The notes under the pieces were generated by a model. The model was not told the origin of the DNA. It searched no databases and saw only the letters and a list, made by a program, of their open reading frames with translations. Shown piece by piece: positions 17,231-26,050 of a DNA stretch of 64,000 bases. The position numbers and the translations under genes are program-made. How positions within the stretch are numbered: the first letter of the stretch is position 1; each line of letters starts with the position of its first letter. The stretch lies in the NCBI RefSeq assembly GCF_019891175.1, contig NZ_CP072600.1, forward strand, positions 1,240,001 through 1,304,000, read 5' to 3'. Source of the DNA: Leptothermofonsia sichuanensis E412 (GTDB lineage: Bacteria > Cyanobacteriota > Cyanobacteriia > Leptolyngbyales > Leptolyngbyaceae).

Positions 17231-18160
17231 ATGGATTTGAGTCTGGCGTTTCCGACATTTCTAATCACCCTGCGCGAAGGCGTGGAGGCTGCACTGGTGG
17301 TGGGCATTGTGCTGGCCTGTTTGCGGCAGGCAAAGCGATCGCAATTCATCCCCTATGTTTACTACGGCATTGGAGCCGGATTGGCTGCCAGCGTTCTGGT
17401 GGGCGGACTGCTCCTGCACCTGTTACAGCAAGTACCAGTGACAACCTCACCGGATGTGATTCTGTTGCGGCAACTCCTGGAAACGGGATTGGGGGTACTG
17501 GCCATTACCATGCTGAGCTGGATGTTAATCTGGATGACCCGACAGGCGCGATCGCTGAAAGCCGAAATTGAAGGCTCGGTACAGTCAGCCGTCACAGGGG
17601 ATGGAGTCGCCGCCTGGGGCATTTTTAGTTTGATTGCCACGGCGGTGCTGCGAGAAGGGTTTGAAACCGTGTTATTTTTAGCCGCACAATTTGAGGCAGG
17701 CTGGACTCCTGTGGTAGGGGCAATTGCGGGCATTGCAGGAGCTGTGGTCATTGGGGTGCTTCTGTTCAAATGGGGCATCAAAATTAACCTCAAACGGTTC
17801 TTTCAAATCATGGGGACATTGCTGTTACTCATTGTGTCTGGCTTAGTGATTTCAGCCTTGCGACACCTGGACGCTGCCGCGATCGCATTCGTGCAATTAC
17901 GTCCCCAATTTGCCGCGCTCTGCTGGTCAACATCCCCCACTTGTTTATTAGGACCGCTCGTCTGGGATGCCCATGCCGTGTTGCCTGACAACCAGTTTCC
18001 TGGCATCCTCCTCAAAACCCTATTCGGCTATCGACAGACACTCTATACCGTACAGGCGATCGGCTATCTGCTGTTCTTGAGTGTGGTGGGAAGCCTTTAC
18101 TTTCGCAGCTTTGCTCCGCCCAAACCCATTTCCTCTACCCCTGATCTCGCACTCAAATAA
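17231..18160 (+). CDS. FTR1-family iron permease
   Basis: 309 residues. Two copies of the REGxE iron-binding motif are present: REGVEAALVVGIVLA (near residue 15) and REGFETVLFLAAQ (near residue 138), each inside a transmembrane helix, the hallmark of FTR1/EfeU permeases that move iron across the plasma membrane. Seven helices are plausible. Canonical EfeO and EfeB partners are not adjacent; instead the gene is flanked by a Tat-signal peptide and an ABC exporter. A Cys pair (ALCWSTSPTCLLG) sits in a loop near residue 245. An iron role for the whole locus rests mainly on this gene and the TonB receptor. Confidence 0.92.
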   Translation: MDLSLAFPTFLITLREGVEAALVVGIVLACLRQAKRSQFIPYVYYGIGAGLAASVLVGGLLLHLLQQVPVTTSPDVILLRQLLETGLGVLAITMLSWMLIWMTRQARSLKAEIEGSVQSAVTGDGVAAWGIFSLIATAVLREGFETVLFLAAQFEAGWTPVVGAIAGIAGAVVIGVLLFKWGIKINLKRFFQIMGTLLLLIVSGLVISALRHLDAAAIAFVQLRPQFAALCWSTSPTCLLGPLVWDAHAVLPDNQFPGILLKTLFGYRQTLYTVQAIGYLLFLSVVGSLYFRSFAPPKPISSTPDLALK

Positions 18161-18217
18161 GCAAGGATGTCCAAATTGGTTGTTGACTCCAAAATCTAAA
18201 ACTCAAAACCGTAGCCT

Positions 18218-20098
18218 ATGCATGCAGAGATGATTCGCAAGATTGCCAAAAGCGATCCGGCGAAGCTTAAAACGGAAACACCCCTCTGGCAGCTTTATCA
18301 GCGGCTACTGGGCTATGTCTGGCACCATAGACTGGCAATGGCAGGGAGCATCATCAGTATCTTTGCGTTGTCATTCTTGCAAATTCTGATTCCCCAGATC
18401 ACACGCTATGTGATTGATGTGCTGATTCCCGCACGGCGATTTGATGGGTTGCTCTGGGTAGGAGTCAGTATTATCAGCATTGCTCTATTACTCGGACTGC
18501 TCAACTTTGTCCGGAACTATTTAATGGCCGTGGTCGGACAGCGCACCGTATTTGCCCTGCGACGAGATCTGTACGAACATCTGCAAGCCCTATCGCTGGG
18601 GTTTTTCGAGAACCAGCGCACGGGGACGTTAATGAGTCGCCTGACTCAGGATGTGGATGCGTTGCAGGGGCTGATCACCTCAGAGTTGGCGGAATTAGCC
18701 GCAGAACTGGTGACATTCTTCGTCATTGTCACCTATTTGTTGTATGCCGATTGGCGACTGACGCTACTGATTCTCACAACTCTCCCTGGGATGGTGCTGC
18801 TGTCCCAATTCTTTGGCACCCAGATGCGTCCAGCCTATCGAACCGTGCAACAACAGGCCGCAGAGGTGAACAATCATCTGCAAGAGACGATCGCTAATAT
18901 CAAAATCATCAAAGCCTGTGCCAATGAGAGCCACGAAATCGAGCAATTTGGGGAACGCAATCAGAACAATATGACTGCCAACATTCACGTCGTGCGATTG
19001 TGGTCAGCCTTTTCTCCTGTGATTGATTTCATGAACCACCTGGGACACCTGATTGTGCTGGTATATGGTTCCTGGGAAGTGATGCACAGTGCCCTGACGG
19101 TGGGTGAACTGGCGGCATTTCTGGCTTATCTTAACCAGGTGAACCAACCCGCCAAAAAATTTAGCCGCATCATCCATACGATTCAAAGGGCTGCCGCTGC
19201 CTGTGAACGCATTTTTGAAACCCTGGATGAGCAACCGGATGTGCAAGAAAAGCCAGACGCGATCGCCCTGCCCCCCATCCAGGGGCACCTGCACTATGAC
19301 GCTGTTGATTTCGCCTATCAACCCGATCGCCCCGTCCTCAAACAGTTTTCGCTGGAGATTCCACCCGGAAAAACGGTGGCGTTAGTTGGCCCCTCCGGCG
19401 CGGGCAAAAGTACGATCGCCAACCTTGCCATGCGGTTTTATGATCCCCAGTCTGGCTGCATCCGGATCGATGGTCAGGATTTACGAGAGGTGACGTTCCA
19501 ATCCCTTCGCAGACAAATCGGCATCGTGTCCCAAGAAACACTCCTGCTCTACGGCACTGTGCGTGACAACATCACCTATGGTAAACCTGATGCCGATGAA
19601 GAAAGCCTGATTGCCGCCGCCAAAGCCGCCTATGCCCATGACTTTATTCTGGAATTGCCGCAAGGCTATGACACCGTGATTGGCGAACGGGGGGTAAAAC
19701 TTTCTGGCGGACAACGCCAGCGACTGGCGATCGCCCGCGCCCTGATCAAAGATCCCAAATTATTACTACTGGATGAAGCCACTTCTTCTCTCGATACTGA
19801 ATCGGAACACCTGATTCAGCAGGCATTGGCTGCGTTGATGCGCGATCGCACCAGCCTCGTCATCGCCCATCGACTATCCACCATTCAGAATGCTGATCTG
19901 ATTGTCGTCATCAACAACGGCACCATCATCGAAACCGGAACCCACACTGAACTCCTGGCAAACGGTCAACTCTATGCCCACCTTTACAACCTCCAGTTCC
20001 CCAAAACCCTGCCCCCCGACCTGGATCCAGCCTTAGTTGATCCAGCCTCAAAAGTCCGCCCGGAAGTTACCTCCAATCCCACCCTTTCGCTTGTATAA
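18218..20098 (+). CDS. ABC exporter, fused transmembrane and ATPase domains
   Basis: 626 residues. N-terminal six-helix exporter domain (about 35-320, with LGFFENQRTGTLMSRLTQDV, the coupling region typical of type IV exporters) and C-terminal ATPase: Walker A GPSGAGKST, Q loop, signature LSGGQRQRLAIARAL, Walker B LLLLDEATSSLD, H loop IAHRLST. Works as a dimer in the plasma membrane. Such exporters near siderophore receptors often move siderophores or lipids outward, but the substrate is not shown by the sequence. Starts 57 bp after the FTR1 gene and is followed by the PepSY gene 19 bp downstream, so one operon is likely. Confidence 0.93.
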   Translation: MHAEMIRKIAKSDPAKLKTETPLWQLYQRLLGYVWHHRLAMAGSIISIFALSFLQILIPQITRYVIDVLIPARRFDGLLWVGVSIISIALLLGLLNFVRNYLMAVVGQRTVFALRRDLYEHLQALSLGFFENQRTGTLMSRLTQDVDALQGLITSELAELAAELVTFFVIVTYLLYADWRLTLLILTTLPGMVLLSQFFGTQMRPAYRTVQQQAAEVNNHLQETIANIKIIKACANESHEIEQFGERNQNNMTANIHVVRLWSAFSPVIDFMNHLGHLIVLVYGSWEVMHSALTVGELAAFLAYLNQVNQPAKKFSRIIHTIQRAAAACERIFETLDEQPDVQEKPDAIALPPIQGHLHYDAVDFAYQPDRPVLKQFSLEIPPGKTVALVGPSGAGKSTIANLAMRFYDPQSGCIRIDGQDLREVTFQSLRRQIGIVSQETLLLYGTVRDNITYGKPDADEESLIAAAKAAYAHDFILELPQGYDTVIGERGVKLSGGQRQRLAIARALIKDPKLLLLDEATSSLDTESEHLIQQALAALMRDRTSLVIAHRLSTIQNADLIVVINNGTIIETGTHTELLANGQLYAHLYNLQFPKTLPPDLDPALVDPASKVRPEVTSNPTLSLV

Positions 20099-20711
20099 TC
20101 CACCCTTCCCTCCTCCCATGCGCTATAAACAAATTCGCCAGTTCATCTTTCCCCTGCATCGCTACCTGGGTTTAGGGGTTGGAATCATTTTCGCGATCGT
20201 GGGGTTAACTGGCAGTATGCTCGTGTTTCAGCACGAACTGGAGCAGGCAGCCATCACGTTCCGGTACAACGCCATTGTTCCCCAGCCCCATCGCCTGTCT
20301 CCTGAAGCGGTGCTCAAACACGTCGAAACTCATTATGGGAATCAAGAAAATATCACGATCGCGGCGATCGACCTGGCACCCACTCCCACCACTCCCGATA
20401 AAGTCAAAATCAAACCACTCAATCACCCATCCCTTGAGCTATTGGTCAATCCTTATACCGGGGAAATTATCGGAGAGGTCAATGAAAACAAATTTTTCAA
20501 ATGGATGCATAAGCTCCATGATCGTTTACTCATTGGCAGGATTGGCAGTTTCGACCCAGGCAAGATCATTGTTGGAGTTTCGGCTTTTCTGGTTCTTGTG
20601 ATCAACCTTACAGGAGTTATCCTGTGGGATGGTTGGCGCAGGCTCCATCAAGGGTTCCAGGTTAAGTGGCAGGCCAAACCCCTTCGTCTCAATTACGACA
20701 TTCATAAAGTG

Positions 20712-21569
20712 GGTCGTGTTCTAGACTTGTTGTTTTAGGTTAGATAGCAAAACCAAACTCATAACGGTTAATAAATAGCCCAATCACAATGTCATGCATC
20801 AGAATGGACTTAGAAAAGCAAATAGTTTTGCGAGCTAATCGCTTCAAGCGCGTGCGTAAAGTCAAATGCTTACGCTCAATCTTCTGCGTGTTCTGTTTGC
20901 CAACGGTATGAAGACTTGGGTCAAGCTGCCGCTCATAGGTTCCCCAACCATCTGTGTAAAACTGCATAATTCCAAACGGTTCTAATAACGCTTTGAGTTG
21001 GAGGAATGCTTCATCTTGATGCGTCGCCAACACATAAGCTAATATTTTTCCACTGTGATGGTCAATTGCATGCCATAACCAACGTTGCTGGGCTTTAGAC
21101 TGGACAAAACTCCACATTTCATCGGCTTCTGCCTCTGTATCTTCCCCCTGGCAAAGCTTTACGATGCTTTGAGCGGGTTCCAACTCAGCCAGTTTGAGTT
21201 CATTCACGGCTTTGAGTTGACGATCTTTTTTTTTAATTCCTCAATCACCGTCGTTGGACTAATGTGAAGGACACGGGCAGTGTCTCGAATCCCACTCCCA
21301 TTCATTGCCATATCGCTGATTTGTTGCTTGACTTCAGGCAGATACCCTTGATAGGTGTATTGCAAAATAAAGGTGCGCCGATGGCATCCTGAGTTTTGAC
21401 AAAAGTAGCGCTGTTTGCCGTCTGGTGTTGTGCCGTGTTTGATCACCTCAATCCCATCACACACAGGGCAGTGAATTGGTTCTAATACCATAACTTGAGT
21501 TCCCGCAACTACTGACTTCTCCATCTAACCAGTTCTTCGTAAGGAAAACAACAAACCTAGAACATTACC
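20712..21569 (-). mobile_element. IS1-type element C, copy 2 (in the PepSY gene)
   Basis: 858 bp, ends GGTCGTGTTCTAG and, inverted, GGTAATGTTCTAG. Flanked by the 9-bp direct repeat CATAAAGTG at 20703-20711 and 21570-21578. This is the uninterrupted reference copy for C1. Confidence 0.93.
20740..21524 (-). CDS. IS1-type transposase, two frames joined by -1 slippage
   Basis: InsA-like frame from 21524 (MEKSVVAGTQV; CPVCDG and CQNSGC zinc-finger pattern, HTH region GIRDTARVLHISPTTV) overlaps the InsB-like frame ending at 20740. The overlap holds a run of nine A on the coding strand (about 21226-21234); slipping back one base fuses EELKK to DRQLKAVNELKLAE and gives one full DDE transposase of about 260 residues, as in IS1. 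Catalytic region residues are visible in EADEMWSF, YTDGWGTY and ERKHLTLR. Probably active. Confidence 0.9.
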
Positions 21570-22220
21570 CATAAAGTGGTTGGCATCCTTGCCGCTCTGT
21601 TCCTTTCCCTGACAGCCCTGACTGGCTTTCTCTGGAGTTTCAAACTGGATAAGCCCCTCGCTCATTGGATCACCGCATCTCCACCCCATCTGTCTATCCA
21701 AAGACCAGCATCAGTTGGCAGGCCAGGGCAGTCAACGCTCAGCATTACAGAAATCTTGCATATTGCCGATACGGCTTTACCCGCTGCGGTTACAACCAGA
21801 ATCAGGCTCCCAGAACAGTCTAATCAGGTTTTTAAGGTACACAAAAAATTGTTGCAAGAGAAATCCACAATGGGACATAGCTAGGTTGTGATCGATGGAT
21901 ATAGCGGTAAAATACTCGAAATCAAAAATGAGCTACACCGGTCTTCCCATGAACAAGTTTTGAATATCTTTAAGAAAGTTCATGATGGAACCTTTGCAGG
22001 CTTCCCAACTCGAATCTTGTATCTGTTGATTGGCATTACACCCCTGATGCTACTGGCCACAGGGTTCTTCATGTATGGCTATCGTCGTCCTGGCACTTTA
22101 AAGTCGCCCATGGTTGCCCATAATACAGTCACCCATCATCTAAACTTGCCGCCTGTAGATAGAGTAGCTGGAAATTAAAAGATTATGAGGTGATGCACCA
22201 ATTGAGCGTGAACTTAGCTG

Positions 22221-22250
22221 GACTTTAGCCATTGCCCCTTTTCGGATAGA
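22221..22250. repeat. Remnant of the TAAAGCCTATCCG repeat family
   Basis: Only one arm is recognisable (CCCCTTTTCGGATAG, inverted CTATCCGAAAAGGGG). It abuts the MITE at 22251. Confidence 0.5.
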
Positions 22251-22350
22251 CTGATGGACTGTCAGCCTTAAATTTGTGAATCTGGAATCAGGAAGAGGTT
22301 ATTATTTGGGGGTTTTCAACCCACCAAATAATTCTTGACAGGATCACTAA
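22251..22350. repeat. IS630-derived MITE, copy 1
   Basis: About 100 bp, no coding capacity. Left end CTGATGGACTGTCAG, right end (inverted) CTTAGTGATCCTGTCAAG. Internal blocks shared with the copies at 41476 and 45880: CCTTAAATTTGTGAATCTGG and GGGTTTTCAACC-like. The ends resemble those of element A (CTAGTAGYYTGTCAA). Confidence 0.75.
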
Positions 22351-22386
22351 GTAGCTAAGGGTTAAAAAGCTCAGGTATGTAATGGT

Positions 22387-22885
22387 TCATGAATGAGCCA
22401 ATTTCGAGGGAAATCGGAATCGTTCAGCTTGATACCCTGCCGCTTGCGCTCTGGCCTCGACCCCATCAATGACGGCATAGGCTAAGTCCAGTTCATGTTC
22501 AAACATATGTCCTCGCAATTCGTGCGTTTTTAACTGATGCCACTCGATTTCAATCGGATTGAGTTCGGAGCAGTATTTCGGTAAGAAAAAGCAATACAGT
22601 CCGCAAGTTTCCCACTCTACCCATTTCGCCTGCATCTGTTTGCTGGTATGAGTGGGGCTGTTATCTTGAACGATGACCCGGATCTTGCCCGTTTGTGCCA
22701 ATTGGAGTTTGGCTTGCCGAGCCTGTTCATCCATCATCGTGATGTAGCGAGTGCTATCGAAACTGCCCACCACCAAGCCATAGACGAAACTTACCAAGGG
22801 TTGCAACAATCCCAAAATGCTAATCCGTTTGCCTCGCCGTGAGGTTTGTTCAAGGCGCTTCTGTTCTCCCACAAAGAAATAGCTA
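22387..22885 (-). pseudogene. IS630-family transposase fragment (C-terminal DDE half)
   Basis: About 165 residues covering GKIRVIVQDNSPTHTSKQ (second catalytic Asp), LPKYCSELNPIEIEWHQLK (catalytic Glu) and a C-terminal helix, ending in KLAHS at 22387. The 5' half is missing: the sequence is cut at the left end of element B2 (22886), and what lies beyond B2 is an IS5 remnant, not the rest of this gene. A different IS630 lineage from elements A and B. The open frame runs on into B2 and D2 but that part is not original. Confidence 0.85.
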
Positions 22886-22908
22886 TACTTTGCCGGGGTA
22901 TAGATTTT

Positions 22909-24073
22909 CTCAGTACAGGACAAAACTTGTCAATTGAGGCACACAGAGGGTTGAAAACTTAGGCGGGAAGGGGTTTCCTAGGAATAACAACAAACCAACG
23001 AGACCCCCATGCAACAGATTACCGAATTTCGCCAAGTTTTGCAGCCCCTCCTCGGTTGGCATGGTGCGCGGCTGGCATTTGTGGCTCAATTTCTGATCGC
23101 CCTGCTACGAACCCGTACGGTGAATCTGAGCGAATTGGCTGCTAGCTTTTGTGGTTCCGCCCAAATTCCGTCGAACTACAAGCGTCTCCAGCGCTTCTTT
23201 AGCGACTTTGATCTCGATTATGCGGCGATTGCCCGTGCCGTGGTCTGCCTGATGGGGATCCCGCAGCCTTGGGTGCTCGCCATAGACCGCACCGAATGGA
23301 GCTTTGGCGGTAGCGTTTTCAACATTCTCACCCTGGGCATTTGCCATCAGGGTATTTCCTTTCCGGTGGTGTTTCTGATGCTGGACAACCGCGGCAATTC
23401 CAACACCCAAGAGCGCATCGATTTGCTCAACGAATTCTTCACGATTTTTGGCGAGGATGTCCGCCTGCGGTGCCTGACGAGCGACCGCGAATTTGTTGGG
23501 CGGGAGTGGATTGGCTATTTGCTCGAAGATGAGCCAATCCCGTTTCGGGGACGGATTCGCGAAACTGAAACGCTCAGTGATGGCAGCAAAGCCCTGAATG
23601 GCCGCGTCCTCTTTGCCGATCTCAAAGCGGGTGAAACCAAGATTTTACGCAAACGCCGTCAAGTGTGGGGACATTGGGTGTATGTCGTTGGTCTGCGGCT
23701 TGACACCCAGGAATTACTGATTTTGGTCACCAACCATTCACCCCATTCAGCCCTCAAAGATTACGCCCTGCGGTGGAATTTAGAAACCCTGTTCGGTGCG
23801 TTCAAAACTCGGGGCTTCTGCCTCGAAGCGACCCATTTTATTGATGACTACCGAGTCCGCAAGCTCTTTGCGCTCCTCACATTGGCGTTATGTTGGGTGA
23901 TGCGAACGGGGGTGTGGCGGCAGGCGCACAAAACGATTCAACTCAAGTCCCATGGGCGCAAAGCCCAGAGTCTATTCCGATATGGCTTAGATTACTTGCA
24001 CAACCTACTCGTTAATCTTGACCATAAATTAGATGAGTTCTTGGACAATCTCAAACTTTTGTCCTGTACTTAG
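22909..24073 (+). mobile_element. IS4-type element D, copy 2 (in B2)
   Basis: 1165 bp, same ends as D1, flanked by the 9-bp direct repeat ATAGATTTT (22900-22908 and 24074-24082), found once at the matching position of B1. Confidence 0.94.
23009..24073 (+). CDS. IS4-family transposase (element D2)
   Basis: 354 residues, same protein as the D1 copy at 5443-6507: LAIDRTEWSFG, LTSDREFVGREW and the YREK stretch beginning YALRWNLETLF. Stop codon made by the last three bases of the element. Two single-base differences from D1 were noticed: one just before the start codon and one silent (GGA for GGG). The near identity argues for recent transposition. Confidence 0.95.
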   Translation: MQQITEFRQVLQPLLGWHGARLAFVAQFLIALLRTRTVNLSELAASFCGSAQIPSNYKRLQRFFSDFDLDYAAIARAVVCLMGIPQPWVLAIDRTEWSFGGSVFNILTLGICHQGISFPVVFLMLDNRGNSNTQERIDLLNEFFTIFGEDVRLRCLTSDREFVGREWIGYLLEDEPIPFRGRIRETETLSDGSKALNGRVLFADLKAGETKILRKRRQVWGHWVYVVGLRLDTQELLILVTNHSPHSALKDYALRWNLETLFGAFKTRGFCLEATHFIDDYRVRKLFALLTLALCWVMRTGVWRQAHKTIQLKSHGRKAQSLFRYGLDYLHNLLVNLDHKLDEFLDNLKLLSCT

Positions 24074-24141
24074 ATAGATTTTACCCTCTAGATAAAGTAG
24101 AAATGAGGTAGACCGTTGAGTGTTGAGCACGGTGCCTCCCA

Positions 24142-25181
24142 ATGATCCAACTGAGCTTTAGTGCCGAAGAGATTGAGCAACTACATTACGAACGCTTTCA
24201 CCATCCACATCCGCGTGTGCAACAAAAAATGGAAGCGTTGTATCTCAAAAGTCAAGGATACTCGCATCAGGAAATTACCCGGTTGCTTCGGGTGACAAAA
24301 CCAACGTTGTTGAGCTATCTGCGAGATTATGAAACTGGGGGGATCGGCAATCTCAAAGAATTGACCTTTTATCGACCCCAGAGTGAACTGAAACAACATC
24401 AACAGACTTTGGAAGCATACTTCCGGGCAAATCCTCCAAAGACCCTAGCGCAGGCTTGCGCCAAGATCGAAGAACTGACTGGTATTGTCCGTAGTCGGGA
24501 GCAAGTGAGGGTGTTTCTCAAATCGATGGGGATGCGTTGTCGGCGAGTGGGGATGTTGCCCGCCAAAGCTGATGTAGAAGCGCAGGAGGAGTTCGTCAAA
24601 AAAAACTAGACCCACGACTGCAAGAGGCAAAAGCAGGTCAGAGAGCCGTCTTCTTTGTCGATGCTGCCCATTTTGTTCTGGGGGCCTACTTAGGGTTTTT
24701 GTGGTGCTTTGAACGCTTGTTTATCAAGTCGGGGGCAGGAAGGCAACGGTTCAATGTCTTAGGGGCCCTCAACGCCGTGACTCATGCGTTAATCACCGTC
24801 ACCAATGAGACTTATATCAACGCTCAAAGTGTCTGTGAATTACTGCACAAACTGGCAGCTCTGGGATTAGACATTCCGATTACGCTTGTGTTGGATAACG
24901 CTCGGTATCAGAAGTGTGCGGTTGTGATGGAGTTGGCTCAATCATTGAACATTGAGTTGTTGTATCTAACGGTCTATTCTCCCAATCTCAACTTGATTGA
25001 GCGCTTGTGGAAGTTTGTCAAGAAGCAATGCTTATATTCGATTTATTATGCTGACTTCTCTGCATTTAAGGAGGCGATTACTGCTTGTCTCAACCAGTGT
25101 CATACGACGTATAAACCTGAGTTAGATTCACTGTTAACCTTGCGTTTTCAGTCCTTTAAACAAGTAAAAACTATACCCTGA
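24142..25181 (+). CDS. IS630-family transposase (element B2), -1 frameshift product
   Basis: The first frame (24142-24609, 155 residues) has the HTH region YSHQEITRLLRVTKPTLLSY and a second HTH-like stretch (TLAQACAKIEELTGI). It ends in VKKN at an A8 run (about 24599-24606). A -1 slip gives KKKLDPRLQEAKAGQ and continues through RAVFFVDAAHFVLG (first Asp), LVLDNARYQKC (second Asp) and SPNLNLIERLWKF (Glu) to 25181, in all about 345 residues, a normal IS630 length. Both frames are open and the slippery run is intact, so this copy should be able to make transposase, although its own promoter region is now separated from the left end by D2. Confidence 0.9.
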
Positions 25182-25190
25182 CAAGGTATA

Positions 25191-26050
25191 GCCGATAAAG
25201 TAAAGGGGTCGATTGAAGACCCCAGAAATGACACGACTAGCTTACCGTAGCGATCTCACAAATGCCCAGTGGAAACTCCTGGCACCCCATCTGCCTGCGG
25301 CTAAACCCGGTGGACGACCTCGAACGCTGAACCTGCGAGAAGTCTGTAATGCCATTTTTTACCTAATCCACAACGGTTGCCAGTGGCGAGACTTGCCCCA
25401 TGACCTGCCGAAGTGGCAAAGCGTCTACTCTTACTTTCGCGCCTGGAGTCGCGATGGCCCTTGGCAGAAACTCAATGACCTGCTGCGAGTTCAACTCAGG
25501 CAGCGAGCAGGACGCCATGAGCAACCAAGTGCTGGCAGTATCGATAGTCAATCAGTCAAAACCGCTGGAGCCGCCGATGAGAAAGGGTTTGATGGCGGTA
25601 AGAACGTCAAAGAACGCAAGCGCACGATTTGAGTTGATACGATGGGGTTGCTTTTGGCGGTCTGCGTTCATAGTGCTGGTCGCTCTGACCATGCGGGGCT
25701 GACCTTGTTAGCGTTTTTCTGCGCCTCATTCTGGGCTTGCCTGCCACTTATTTAGGTTGATCGTACCTTTGGCGGCAAGGACTTTATCGCCAAGGTCAAG
25801 CAGCGCTACGGTTGGAATCTGGAAGGGGTTAAACGCTCGGATGCCGCTAAGGGCTCCGTTCTGCTTCCCAAGCGTTGGGGGGTTGAGCGCACGTTCTCCT
25901 GGTTTGGCCATTTTCGGCGTCTCAGTAAAGATTACGAATACTTGCCAACTCGGAGTGAAGCCATGATCTATGCAGCGATGGTACATCTTAGGCTCAGGCG
26001 TTTAGCGCCTGCTGATACGACTGCTTAACTTTTCAAACAGCTTCTTAGAG
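25191..26050 (+). mobile_element. IS5-type element remnant
   Basis: Right end looks like a terminal repeat (inverted: AGAAGCTGTTTGAAAAGTTA, at about 26029-26048). No matching left repeat is found: the left side runs directly into the TA next to B2. The element is therefore truncated at its left, and its transposase is also broken. Confidence 0.6.
25213..26028 (+). pseudogene. IS5-family transposase with two in-frame stops
   Basis: One continuous frame from 25213 to the TAA at 26026-26028 interrupted by TGA at 25630-25632 and TAG at 25753-25755. Parts: LTNAQWKLLAPHLP and FYLIHNGCQWRDLPHDLPKW (N-terminal, typical of the IS5 group), SIDSQSVKTAG (first Asp), VDRTFGGKDFI (second Asp, just after the TAG), and RWGVERTFSWFGHFRRLSKDYE (the R-x-x-x-E-R-x-F-x-W glutamate signature). 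Not frameshifted, so the damage is point mutation only. Inactive. Confidence 0.88.

Larger units (their letters stand above)
20118..22178 (+). pseudogene. PepSY-associated transmembrane protein, interrupted by IS1 and a nonsense codon
   Basis: The left part (ATG at 20118) has FPLHRYLGLGVGIIFAIVGLTGSMLVFQHEL, shown here as its pieces FPLHRYLGLG and IVGLTGSMLVFQHE, and a PepSY-like segment (LELLVNPYTGEIIGEV), as in membrane proteins often encoded beside TonB receptors and linked to ferric-siderophore reduction. IS1-type C2 is inserted after codon HKV with a 9-bp duplication; the frame continues exactly across it (IHKV-VGILAALF). Further on, an in-frame TAG at 21882-21884 interrupts the sequence, after which the same frame continues (VVIDGYSGKILEI, then LYLLIGITPLMLLATGFFMYG) to 22178. 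So two independent lesions; function is lost unless the stop is read through after IS loss. Confidence 0.88.
22886..25188 (+). mobile_element. IS630-type element B, copy 2 (carries D2 in its left end)
   Basis: Ends as in B1 (TACTTTGCCGGGGTATAG at 22886; CAAGGTA at 25188), flanked by TA (22884-22885 and 25189-25190). Element D2 is inserted only 23 bp from the left end, so the left inverted repeat is separated from the rest. Without D2 and its 9-bp duplication it is 1129 bp. Confidence 0.9.
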
